Shown in pieces: positions 34,759 to 43,400 of a DNA stretch of 64,000 nt. How positions within the stretch are numbered: the first letter of the stretch is position 1; the number at the start of each line of letters is the position of its first letter. The stretch spans positions 680,501-744,500 of the forward strand of contig NZ_CP039451.1 of NCBI RefSeq assembly GCF_004843725.1, read 5' to 3'. Under the pieces are notes generated by a model. It did not search any database. It saw only the letters and a program-made list of their open reading frames with translations, and was not told the origin of the DNA. The DNA is from Psychroserpens sp. NJDZ02. Lineage in GTDB: Bacteria > Bacteroidota > Bacteroidia > Flavobacteriales > Flavobacteriaceae. Made by a program: the position numbers and the translations under genes.

Positions 34759-37533
34759 ATGAGTAACGATTTGAAAGACAACATTCTTTTTAAAAGCATT
34801 TTCCAATCTTCAGTCGAAGGCATTTTGGTTGTTGACGATTCTGGCATTATTATTAAGGCTAATCCTGCTAGCCAACTCATGTTTGGTTATAATACCGACG
34901 AATTAATTTTAGAAAAACTAGACATTCTTATTCCTAATAAGTTCAAAAATAATCATAAATCGCATCATAGTTATTTTTCTAAAAACCCCACGTCAAGGCG
35001 TATGGGAAAAAATTTGGATTTATGGGGATTAAAAAAAGATGGCACGGAGTTTCCTTTAGAAATTAGTTTAAGTCCCGCCGAGATTGACAACAAACAAATG
35101 GTTATCGCTTTTATAATTGACGCCACCACTAGGATGGCAGAAAAACAAGCTTTAATTATTAGCGAAAGTAGAATGGCCGAAGCCCAGCGTCTTGCACATG
35201 TCGGTAATTGGAGTTGGAATATCCAAACAGGCCAAAGAAGTTGGTCGGATGAGTTTTATAGAGTCCTAGGTCTTATTCCAGGAGACAAAAAATTAAACTC
35301 AGAATCTGTTAGAGAATTTATTCATCCAGAAGATAAAAAAACCACAATACAAGCCATAGACGACGCCATAAAAAACAAAACACAGTATAAACACAAACAC
35401 AGAATTATTAGACCAGATGGTACAATACGCCACCTTCTATCAAAAGGCAAAACGATTTATGATACAAATGGAAAACCAAAAGAAATATACGGCACTATCC
35501 AAGACATTACAAGGCATAAAGAGATTGAATTAAAATTAAAAAATAGCAAAGAAAAAACACAAGCCATACTAGAAGCCTTACCAGACGTCATGATTTTGTA
35601 TGACAAACACGGCAATCACTTAGAGGTCCATTCTCCCGAAAACTATCAACTTGTAGCACCTTATCACGATCATATAGGCAACAACATAGACAAAATACTT
35701 CCTAAAGACGTTTGTAAAAAAATAAGACAAGGCTTTGCTGATTGCGAAAAAACTAAAAAAAACCAAATTGTAGAATACACCCTTACTATCATGGGTAAGT
35801 TGATACATTTTGAATCTCGAATAGTTAAAACGGAAACCAATAATTTTTTGTGCATTATCCGTGATATTACAGAAAGTGAAAATGCCGAAAAAAAGATTCT
35901 AGAAAACGAACAACGCTTAAGATTAACTTTAGAAGCAGGTGAGTTTGGCTCTTGGCATTGGGATTTACTTTCTGATAAAATAATTCGAGACACCTACCAA
36001 AATGCGTTATTTGGTTTGGAAGCAAAAGAGTTTACAACCACTTATCACGATTTTTTAAATTCTATTCATCCAGAAGATAGAGACGCTGTAAAAAAAAACA
36101 TAACCGAAGCCATAAAAACCACCAGTAATTACACAATACAATACAGAATAACGCACCCTGATTTATCTGTACATTGGCTGCACGAAAAAGGAAAGGTTTT
36201 TAAAAATTCTAATGGCACACCAGAACGTATAATAGGTGTAACCAATAGTATTACAAAACAGAAGTTAGCAGAAGAAAAGCTAAAAGACAGTGAAGAAAAA
36301 CTGCGCAACTATACGTTAGAGTTAGAAGCAAAAGTAACAGAGCGCACTAAAGAATTAACCAGCGTTGTGCAAAAATTAGTGGCATCAAACCTTAATTTGG
36401 AAGATCAAATATTAATCACCGAAGAAGCTGAAAATATCGCTCTTAATAGCAAACAAGTCCTTGCAAACATTACTAAAAACTTTCCAAAAGGATTTGTAGT
36501 GGTTGTCGACACTAACTTAAACATTGTTTTTATAGATGGTGAAGAGGTAGAAGCATTAGGCTTTAGCGACCTCGCACATATAAATGCAACGATATATGAT
36601 GGAAACGGAATTACAGAAGTTACTAGAGATATATTAATAAAAGAAATAAAAAAAACATTTAAAGGAGAGCATTGTTCTTTTGAAATAAATATTCAGAATA
36701 GGTCTTACCTAGTTAATACTACTCCTTTATTAAATAACGAAAATCAAATTGAACAGATTTTATTAGTAAATAATAACATCACCCAGCAAAAACAGATAGA
36801 ACTAGACATTCTGAATACATTAACTAAAGAACGAGAATTAAGCGAATTAAAATCGCGGTTTATCTCCATGGCTTCCCACGAATTTAGAACACCATTAAGT
36901 GCTATTCTATCTTCCGCTATATTAATTGAAAAGCAAAATGGCGCCGGAAAAGAAAACAAAAGAATTAAATATGTCTCTAAAATCAGAGCTAATGTAAAAA
37001 ATCTAGTTGTCATACTAAACGACTTTTTGTCTTTGAGCAAATTGCAGGAAGGAAAAATCATTGCACATCCTGAAACATTCAACTTAATTACTTTTATTGA
37101 CACATTAATTGATGAATTTGAGGGTATTAAAAAAACAGGACAGCATATAAATCTACAATGCGAACAGACTACTATTTCTGTATTCTTAGATATAAAATTA
37201 TTAAAGCACATCATATACAATTTAGTCTCTAATGCTATAAAATATTCTGAAGAACATCAGGATATATTTATAAACATAGCTATTAAAAAACAAGGGATCT
37301 GCATAGAAATTAAAGATCAAGGTATTGGGATTCCAATCGAGGATCAAAACAATATGTTTCAACGTTTTTATCGTGCAGATAATGTGTCAAACATTCAAGG
37401 CACTGGTTTAGGCTTACATATCGTAAAACAGTATATAGAATTAATGGATGGGACTATACACTTTAAAAGCGAAATAAATAAAGGCTCCTCCTTCTACATT
37501 GACTTTCCTTTAAACCAAAAACAAGATGAATAA
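34759..37533 (+). CDS. Multi-PAS sensor histidine kinase (soluble)
   Basis: A 924-residue kinase without transmembrane helices, so it senses an internal signal. Five PAS-like units precede the kinase. The first (residues ~10-120) has the FixL-like pattern LIPNKFKNNHK...WGLKKDGTEFPLEI with a His at 66. The second and fourth are PAS_3-type (GNWSWN and GSWHWD with HPED). The third and fifth are more diverged. A coiled linker leads to HisKA with phospho-acceptor His707 in MASHEFRTPL. The ATPase has an N-box NLVSNAIKYS, DQGIGIP and GTGLGLHIV. Its last 8 bases overlap the response-regulator gene, so the two form a cognate pair. Confidence 0.93.
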   Translation: MSNDLKDNILFKSIFQSSVEGILVVDDSGIIIKANPASQLMFGYNTDELILEKLDILIPNKFKNNHKSHHSYFSKNPTSRRMGKNLDLWGLKKDGTEFPLEISLSPAEIDNKQMVIAFIIDATTRMAEKQALIISESRMAEAQRLAHVGNWSWNIQTGQRSWSDEFYRVLGLIPGDKKLNSESVREFIHPEDKKTTIQAIDDAIKNKTQYKHKHRIIRPDGTIRHLLSKGKTIYDTNGKPKEIYGTIQDITRHKEIELKLKNSKEKTQAILEALPDVMILYDKHGNHLEVHSPENYQLVAPYHDHIGNNIDKILPKDVCKKIRQGFADCEKTKKNQIVEYTLTIMGKLIHFESRIVKTETNNFLCIIRDITESENAEKKILENEQRLRLTLEAGEFGSWHWDLLSDKIIRDTYQNALFGLEAKEFTTTYHDFLNSIHPEDRDAVKKNITEAIKTTSNYTIQYRITHPDLSVHWLHEKGKVFKNSNGTPERIIGVTNSITKQKLAEEKLKDSEEKLRNYTLELEAKVTERTKELTSVVQKLVASNLNLEDQILITEEAENIALNSKQVLANITKNFPKGFVVVVDTNLNIVFIDGEEVEALGFSDLAHINATIYDGNGITEVTRDILIKEIKKTFKGEHCSFEINIQNRSYLVNTTPLLNNENQIEQILLVNNNITQQKQIELDILNTLTKERELSELKSRFISMASHEFRTPLSAILSSAILIEKQNGAGKENKRIKYVSKIRANVKNLVVILNDFLSLSKLQEGKIIAHPETFNLITFIDTLIDEFEGIKKTGQHINLQCEQTTISVFLDIKLLKHIIYNLVSNAIKYSEEHQDIFINIAIKKQGICIEIKDQGIGIPIEDQNNMFQRFYRADNVSNIQGTGLGLHIVKQYIELMDGTIHFKSEINKGSSFYIDFPLNQKQDE

Positions 37534-38596
37534 AATACTATTAATTGAAGACAATCAAGACGTAAGAGAAAATACTGCAGATATTCTTGAACTAGAGAAC
37601 TATACTGTCTTTACCGCAGAAAACGGTAAAATAGGTGTTGAAAAAGCCATAGCGCATAGTCCCGATATTATTATTTGCGATATTATGATGCCTGTCTTGG
37701 ACGGTTATGGTGTTTTTGAAAGCTTAAGTAAAAACCCTAAAACAGCAAGCATTCCTTTTATTTTCCTCTCTGCCAAATCAGAAAAAACAGATATCAGAAA
37801 AGGAATGAATATTGGTGTCGATGACTATTTAACCAAACCTTTTGAAGAAGACGAACTTTTAGATGCGATAACATGTCGCCTAAAAAAGAATATCTTTTTA
37901 AAGAAAGAATTCTCCAAAAATATGGAAGGTCTTAGTGCATTTATTAACGACGCCTCGGAGTATTTAAAACTAGAAGAACTTTCTAAAGATCGTAACCTTG
38001 AAAAATATAAAACTAAAGATTGTATTTTTACAGAGGGAGACGCTGCACATCAATTATATTTTATACAAAGCGGAAACGTTAAAACCTATAGAACAACAGA
38101 ATCTGGAAAAGAATTTGTGACAGGATTTTATGGACCAGGAGATTTTATAGGACAATTATCATTACTAGGTCATAAAGGTTTGTATGTAGAAACCGCAAGT
38201 GTATTAGAAGATGCCGAGATTTGTGGTATCCCAAAAGCAGATTTTACTAAACTTTTATATAGCAATAAAGAGGTGTCTAACAAATTTATAGATATCATCT
38301 CAAATAATTTAATAGACATGCAAGAGCATTTGGTAGACATGGCCTACTCTACTGTGCGACAAAGAACAGCCAAAGCCTTATTAGAATTAGATCAAAAAGG
38401 CTTGATTAAAGATAACAAACATGAAGGAATTAGTATTCCCAGAGAAGATTTTGCAGGACTAATTGGTACCGCAACGGAAACTGCTATCCGTATGCTAACC
38501 GAGTTTAAACATGAAGGATTAATTGAAGTAGAATCAAACAGAAGACTTGTAATAGTAAACAAAGAAGAACTAAAACAAATAGCAGACTTTGGATAA
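37526..38596 (+). CDS. Response regulator fused to CRP/FNR-type DNA-binding module
   Basis: A 356-residue regulator in three parts. The receiver domain (1-~120) has acidic E8/D9, phospho-acceptor Asp52 in CDIMMP, Ser82 and Lys104 in KPF. A cNMP-binding-like beta roll (~145-255) includes CIFTEGDAAHQLYFIQSGNVK. A Crp-type winged helix (~270-345) has a recognition helix containing TETAIRML. Glu318 and Arg322 align with the Glu and Arg of CRP/FNR that read TGA half-sites; the CRP Arg180 position is Thr. No FNR-type iron-sulfur Cys cluster is seen. It is the best in-window candidate to bind the TGACCTAGGTCA operators of this island, but this is inferred. Confidence 0.92.
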   Translation: MNKILLIEDNQDVRENTADILELENYTVFTAENGKIGVEKAIAHSPDIIICDIMMPVLDGYGVFESLSKNPKTASIPFIFLSAKSEKTDIRKGMNIGVDDYLTKPFEEDELLDAITCRLKKNIFLKKEFSKNMEGLSAFINDASEYLKLEELSKDRNLEKYKTKDCIFTEGDAAHQLYFIQSGNVKTYRTTESGKEFVTGFYGPGDFIGQLSLLGHKGLYVETASVLEDAEICGIPKADFTKLLYSNKEVSNKFIDIISNNLIDMQEHLVDMAYSTVRQRTAKALLELDQKGLIKDNKHEGISIPREDFAGLIGTATETAIRMLTEFKHEGLIEVESNRRLVIVNKEELKQIADFG

Positions 38597-38611
38597 TCTG
38601 AAATAAATAAC

Positions 38612-38649
38612 AAAGGAGTTTTACTACAAATATTTAGCAAAACTCCTTT
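38612..38649. terminator. Rho-independent terminator
   Basis: An 11-bp stem AAAGGAGTTTT (38612-38622) with AAAACTCCTTT (38639-38649), 16-base loop, followed by TTATT. It lies between the response regulator and the convergent small gene. Confidence 0.8.
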
Positions 38650-38652
38650 TTA

Positions 38653-38868
38653 TTATCTGAACTTTTTAATCAAGTTAGTCGTTATAAATTCCAACAACTT
38701 GATTTGTAACGTGTTTTTAACCTCACTTTTAATACTAGTGGCACTAAAACTAGCTTTAGAACTTCTTAAATGCTGTTTTATCTGTTGTTTATAAATCTGT
38801 TTTTGAAGACTAATAATTTTTAACTGATTATCTATGTCTTCAAACGAATTGTAGCTATTTGGGATCAT
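38653..38868 (-). CDS. Small DUF6327-like protein
   Basis: A 71-residue basic, mostly helical protein with the opening YNSFEDIDNQLKIISLQKQIYKQQIKQ. Short proteins of this look accompany YtxH and holin-like genes in Flavobacteriaceae and I believe they are DUF6327 (from memory). No membrane helix is present. Its start overlaps the end of the holin-like gene by 14 bases, so expression is coupled. Role unknown; the genetic context indicates membrane or envelope stress. Confidence 0.6.
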   Translation of the reverse strand: MIPNSYNSFEDIDNQLKIISLQKQIYKQQIKQHLRSSKASFSATSIKSEVKNTLQIKLLEFITTNLIKKFR

Positions 38869-39214
38869 TTTTTATAAAATAACATTTAGAAAATTTTCTT
38901 AATAATGGTCCATTAAACTTATCTCTTAAAAAATAAACAACCATCACAACTAGTGCATAAAACAAGCCTACAATTAAAAAACCATAAAACGTATCATCCA
39001 AAACCTGTGCTAACCTAAACGCTACTGCAAAAGATAAAATTAGTAACATTATACAAGTTAAAGCTCCAATAACGATTACTTTAGTAATATAAGTAACCCC
39101 TAACATTAATACTTTAAAACTTTTAAGCTTAATATAATCTTCACTACTTTTTAAATAAGCATGAATATTAACATCTGTATCTAATACGTTTTCTTTTAAT
39201 TTTTCAAAAGCCAT
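38855..39214 (-). CDS. Phage-holin-superfamily-III-like membrane protein (DUF1469 type)
   Basis: A 119-residue protein with an N-terminal amphipathic segment, then two transmembrane helices (VIVIGALTCIMLLILSFAVAF and FYGFLIVGLFYALVVMVVYFL) and a basic C-terminal tail. This layout matches the actinobacterial/bacteroidal 'phage holin family' proteins, which are not phage lysis genes but membrane stress proteins often next to YtxH. It starts 5 bases after the YtxH gene and overlaps the small gene after it. Confidence 0.75.
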   Translation of the reverse strand: MAFEKLKENVLDTDVNIHAYLKSSEDYIKLKSFKVLMLGVTYITKVIVIGALTCIMLLILSFAVAFRLAQVLDDTFYGFLIVGLFYALVVMVVYFLRDKFNGPLLRKFSKCYFIKNDPK

Positions 39215-39219
39215 AATTA

Positions 39220-39543
39220 TTATTTTTGCGGCTCCGTTTTTTTAAGCTCCTCTAACTTACGCTCTAAGCTAGAAATAATATCTTCGGCCTTACCATTCAT
39301 ATGAGAAATAGTTTCATCTAACTTTTCTTTCATTTCTTCTTTTTTCTCATTTACAGATCTTGTCAAATCGGCTTTAGCATGAGATACGCGTTCAGAAATA
39401 TCATGTCTTGTATCGTCTGCTTTTTGTTTAATTTTTTTTCTTGTTTTTGTTCCTTTATCAGGAGCATATAAAACGCCTATCCCTGCTCCCAAAGCAGCTC
39501 CAGCTAATAACGCTAATAGTGTGTTTTCTTTAGTACTTGCCAT
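39220..39543 (-). CDS. YtxH domain-containing protein
   Basis: A 107-residue YtxH-type general stress protein: one Gly/Ala-rich membrane helix (LLALLAGAALGAGIGVLYAPDKG) followed by KTRKKIKQKADD and a long charged coiled coil (about residues 30-105). It is first in a three-gene operon (YtxH, holin-like, DUF6327-like) preceded by a perfect TGACCTAGGTCA operator and an exact TAATTTTG -7 box. YtxH is a sigma-B-controlled stress protein in Bacillus; here control appears to be by the CRP-like operator. Confidence 0.88.
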   Translation of the reverse strand: MASTKENTLLALLAGAALGAGIGVLYAPDKGTKTRKKIKQKADDTRHDISERVSHAKADLTRSVNEKKEEMKEKLDETISHMNGKAEDIISSLERKLEELKKTEPQK

Positions 39544-39584
39544 AATTTTATATTTTAAAGATTAATACATTAGTTTCTACACTA

Positions 39585-39627
39585 CAAAATTATAGTAACT
39601 AAAGGTTATTTAGAATGACCTAGGTCA
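39585..39627 (-). promoter_or_regulatory. Operator/-7 promoter module A1 (YtxH operon)
   Basis: Perfect palindrome TGACCTAGGTCA at 39616-39627; exact -7 box TAATTTTG on the minus strand at 39592-39585. The start codon is 42 bases further. It lies back to back with module A2 for the divergent gene. Confidence 0.85.
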
Positions 39628-39649
39628 CTGTGTAAAAAAAATAACGGAA

Positions 39650-39692
39650 TGATACAGGTCATTACTCTTTTATAATAAGCACGTTACATTAG
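39650..39692 (+). promoter_or_regulatory. Operator/-7 promoter module A2 (gene 39713)
   Basis: TGATACAGGTCA at 39650-39661 and TACATTAG at 39685-39692 (5 of 6 conserved -7 bases). The spacing is identical to the other modules. The ATG at 39713 lies 20 bases after the -7 box. Confidence 0.75.
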
Positions 39693-39712
39693 ACCTACAA
39701 TATGAAGTTACT

Positions 39713-40198
39713 ATGAAATCTAAAATTAAAGAAACAAACCAAAAGCGCGTTTTCTTAAAATCTTACTCAAAATTTCAGCAAATCGAAAAAGCAATAGAAG
39801 CCCTTAAAGTATCCGATAACAATAACCTGCAAATTTCTATTATTGGTAAGTTTAATGAAGACCATTGGGATGACACCAAAACACTAATTGCTTTAGAAGA
39901 GGACATGGAAACAAAATGCAAAGCTTTGTTTGAATACCCAATAGACTTTGGCATCCTGTCAAACCCAGACATTGGCACTCTTTTTATAACAGGATTTTTA
40001 GTGTCTATGTTTTTACAAGAAATAGAACTGAAAGAAATTGGCGCGATGCTAACAGGCCCTTATGGTATTTTAAGAGGCTTAGGGATAGATAAAGAAAGTG
40101 CTTACTTATCTTTAAAAGCATTACAGAAAGGAGATTACTTAATGATTATTAGAGGTTTTGAAAACGAATTAAAACAATTTGAAGCTGATTTAAAGTGA
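39713..40198 (+). CDS. Hypothetical stress-regulon protein
   Basis: A 161-residue protein I cannot name. Residues 1-45 resemble an alternating strand-helix unit (RVFLKSYSKFQQIEKAIEAL, NNLQISIIGKF). The centre has a hydrophobic, Gly-rich stretch (IGTLFITGFLVSMFLQEIELKEIGAMLTGPYGILRGLGI). The end, SLKALQKGDYLMIIRGFENEL, looks like a strand and helix. This recalls general stress proteins with a small ferredoxin-like fold interrupted by a membrane-prone Gly segment (DUF1269/GsiB-like), but similarity is only in layout. Its own operator module lies 20 bases upstream. A 10-base tandem repeat begins in its last codons and contains its stop. Confidence 0.65.
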   Translation: MKSKIKETNQKRVFLKSYSKFQQIEKAIEALKVSDNNNLQISIIGKFNEDHWDDTKTLIALEEDMETKCKALFEYPIDFGILSNPDIGTLFITGFLVSMFLQEIELKEIGAMLTGPYGILRGLGIDKESAYLSLKALQKGDYLMIIRGFENELKQFEADLK

Positions 40199-40250
40199 TT
40201 TAAAGTGATTTAAAGTGATTTAAAGTGATTTAAAGTGATTTAAAGTGATT
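40187..40250 (+). repeat. 10-bp tandem repeat, about 6.4 copies, spanning a stop codon
   Basis: The unit GATTTAAAGT (phase TAAAGTGATT) is repeated without error from 40187 to 40250. The first copy encodes the last residues and the TGA stop (40196-40198) of the preceding gene; later copies lie in the 3' untranslated region. Because the first copy already holds the stop, change in copy number should not alter the protein. Confidence 0.95.
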
Positions 40251-40337
40251 TTATTTAAATTTAGAGATAACATTACTCATTAAAACTAAACCCTTTTTTA
40301 ATGTTATTTATAATATAAATCTTATAATTCAATAAAT

Positions 40338-40367
40338 AAAAAACCTCAGATTACTCTGAGGTTTTTT
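40338..40367. terminator. Bidirectional rho-independent terminator
   Basis: A 13-bp perfect stem AAAAAACCTCAGA (40338-40350) with TCTGAGGTTTTTT (40355-40367), loop TTAC. It serves the gene at 39713 and the convergent ankyrin-repeat gene. Confidence 0.93.
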
Positions 40368-40485
40368 ATTTATTATATTGGTAACATCTACCTGTTACCC
40401 ATCAACTTATAACCGCTTACTTCCTCGTATCACGCAGTGTTATTAAACAAAGGCGATACACTGCACTAAGTAACCCTGTTCTTCT

Positions 40486-43400
40486 TTAGTGAATAATACC
40501 TTTAAATTCCCATGTCAAAACCTCATCAGGATCATTATCTATAAGATGCTTAACAACATTACGATGTAAGACAATAGTTGGTAAATACTCTTGCAAACGA
40601 AATAATAATGTCTCGTCAATTTTTGACGTATCTAAGGCCAACTCACAACGAATACCATGTTTTGGTTTCTTTTCTTTAAATAGAGATGCAGGAAAAGCAC
40701 CACAAGCAACTACGTCTATAATATTTACCGCAAAATAGTCATCCCACACCGTGTCATCTTTCTGACTTTTGATAATTACAGGAAACGTTTGCAATCCCGT
40801 TACGCCCGTTTCTGTCAGCAAATCAATAAACCTTTTAGACATTACAGGAATGTTACCATCATTAAAATCAAGTATTGCATCTCCAGATTTTGCATTAGTT
40901 GTAATTACTATAGGAGTATCTAAACCTGTTGCTATTTTCTTTCCAGATAGAAAATCTAAGCCATCATATTCTTTGTTTGCCACTTTTAACACAACATCAG
41001 TCCCTGATGAATTGGCTTCCTCTAAAACAAAATACATGTTTTTACCTTCCGGAGTCCTATTTTTTAACTTATTAAAATACACCGTTAAAGCCTGCGCCTT
41101 AGAAACGTATAATCTACTGATCATTTTTCCTTTTTCACCAATAGTACCTGTTTGCCATGTAAATTCATGATCATCATTTTCAAAAGAAAATGATCCTGTA
41201 TTATAAAAAGCTTTTACATTTAACTTCTTAAAAGTATTAGCTTCATTATCCTCTATGTATTCTTCTAACTCTATATTTTTTTTATGATCCTGATTTAAGA
41301 TAAATAAAAACAATTCATTGGTATGATAGTTAGCAAAATCGCTATCATTAAGAAAATCTGCTTTTGTATATTCTCGTTCTAACGCATTTATAACATAAGG
41401 TAACATTTCGTGTATATCGTTTAATAATGCATACATACAAGCAATATTAAAACTCATTACCCCTCTAGATTTTCTAGATTCTTCAACTTTACTAAAATAT
41501 GGGCTCAAGACATCAAGACCTTCTTGTAATTGTCCACTAGCGCAATAAGCCACAACAAGATTTCCTATAATATTATCTGCAAGTATTCTTTCTGGACTAA
41601 AATCTTTTTTATGCTTTGTAAATATATCAATGGTGCTTTGAACTTGCCCAAGACGTATTAAACTCATAAAAAGAATATTTAAAGAGCTGTTATTTGCTTT
41701 TAACTGTAACGCTTGTTTTGCATAAATAACTGCTTGAGTATAATTTGACTTATAAAAATAATGACCTTGTGCTAAATTAAGAATCACATTAAAATCGTTT
41801 GGATATGCTAAAATAATAGCATCTTCCATTTCTATTACTTGTCCCCATTCCTTCTTGGCAGCGTATCTTAAAAACTTAATTTTAAGTAATATATTTTCAG
41901 GAGCAGTAGCGCCTGCTTGCACTAACAAATCTATTAAAACAGTATTATTTCTACTATGCGCTATTATTAAAGGATTATTACCATTTTTATGCATCGCATT
42001 TACATCTGCAGAAGCATTAATTAGCATTTTAGTAATTTCTACCGCTTCATTATCTACTGCAGAAAGTAAAGGTATTGTTTCGCCTTTCTGCAATTCATCA
42101 GTAGTTTTTGAGGCATTAGGATTTGCATTATATTCTAAAAGTAATTTTACGACATCCGTATATTTTTTATTATTAGCTCTTGCATAATAACATACTTTAC
42201 TTAAAATCGTGTTTCCGTCAATATCTCTTTGATTTACATTTACACCTTTTTTTAATAATACTTCTAGAAGATTTTTATTTTCGGAAACAAAAAATAATAA
42301 GTTTTTGTTAGATTCTTTATCTATATAATTAATATCTATAATACCAGATTCAATACAATCTATTACTACATCTACATGTTCTTCTGCATCAAAAAGCAAT
42401 TCTTTAACATCAAATGCTACACCTTTACTTTTGCATAGTTTAATAATAGATAAGTTTTTATGTTCTAATGTATATTGTATAACATTTTCTGTAAGACCTT
42501 TGTCCAGTTTTGCACCATCGTTTAGAAGTTCTTCAATTTTTTCTAGATTAACGTCTTCAATTGCTGCAGATAATATTTCTCTGTTTTCTTTTCTCTTTTT
42601 AAGTAGATCAATACCTTTTTCTACATACTCAGAGGCAGACTCTAAAATCTCATCTAATAACGCTTCAAAATAGTCTTCTTCTACGTATTCGGCCTCCTCA
42701 TATTCTTTTTTATAAGCCTCTAGGACATCTAGTATGTTTTGCTGAAGAACAGGATCTTCAGTATTGTGTAATGCAGGTGCAAAAAGGTCGTCCATACCAT
42801 CCCCTCCATCGTTATTAAGCATATCGCCTGATGCTTCTGATAGTAATTTTAGTAAAGCTTCCGATTCAAATTTAGGAAAATAGGTATCTATTAGTACGTC
42901 TTGGTTTGTTCTACTCCAGAAGCGATGCCCTGCATCATAATATTCGCAAGCCTCATAAAACTGAGTTACAATAGCCAATTGCGCCGTTAAGTCTTTTCTT
43001 TTAATAATTTCTTCCACAACAAAACTAGTCGCTTCAAAATTAAAATAAATGTTCTGCAATGTCATTTGAAAAACAGAAATCAACACAGACGATGAAAGTT
43101 TATTTCTATGTTTTTGAAGGTATTCATCTAAAATGGAAACCACCACTAAACTTTCGTCTTTCATCTTTACTCCTAGAAACTGGACAAAAGGATGTTTATC
43201 TCTTGTATAATAGATATCTACTAGTGTTTTTAAAGTAACAAGTCCTTTCTCAAACACAACTAAATCATCCCTTTTTAACTGCGCCATTGCTATTGAAAAA
43301 ATAGAAACCTCCTCTGGTTTCTCAACTTCTTTATACTGCTCCTCTTGTTTAGCCAAAAACATAGTATTGACTGCTTTCTCTGCTGTTTCTTTATTTTCGA

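Noticed and set aside
36744..37220. 158-codon antisense frame within the histidine kinase gene
   Set aside because: The sense strand encodes well-conserved HisKA and ATPase motifs; the antisense product is Cys/Ile/Leu-rich noise.
38855..39214. Holin-like gene as evidence of a prophage
   Set aside because: There are no endolysin, integrase or structural phage genes nearby; such holin-superfamily proteins beside YtxH are ordinary chromosomal stress genes.
40187..40250. Tandem repeat as a CRISPR array or phase-variable coding repeat
   Set aside because: Units are contiguous without spacers, and the first unit already contains the stop codon, so slippage cannot change the reading frame of the protein.
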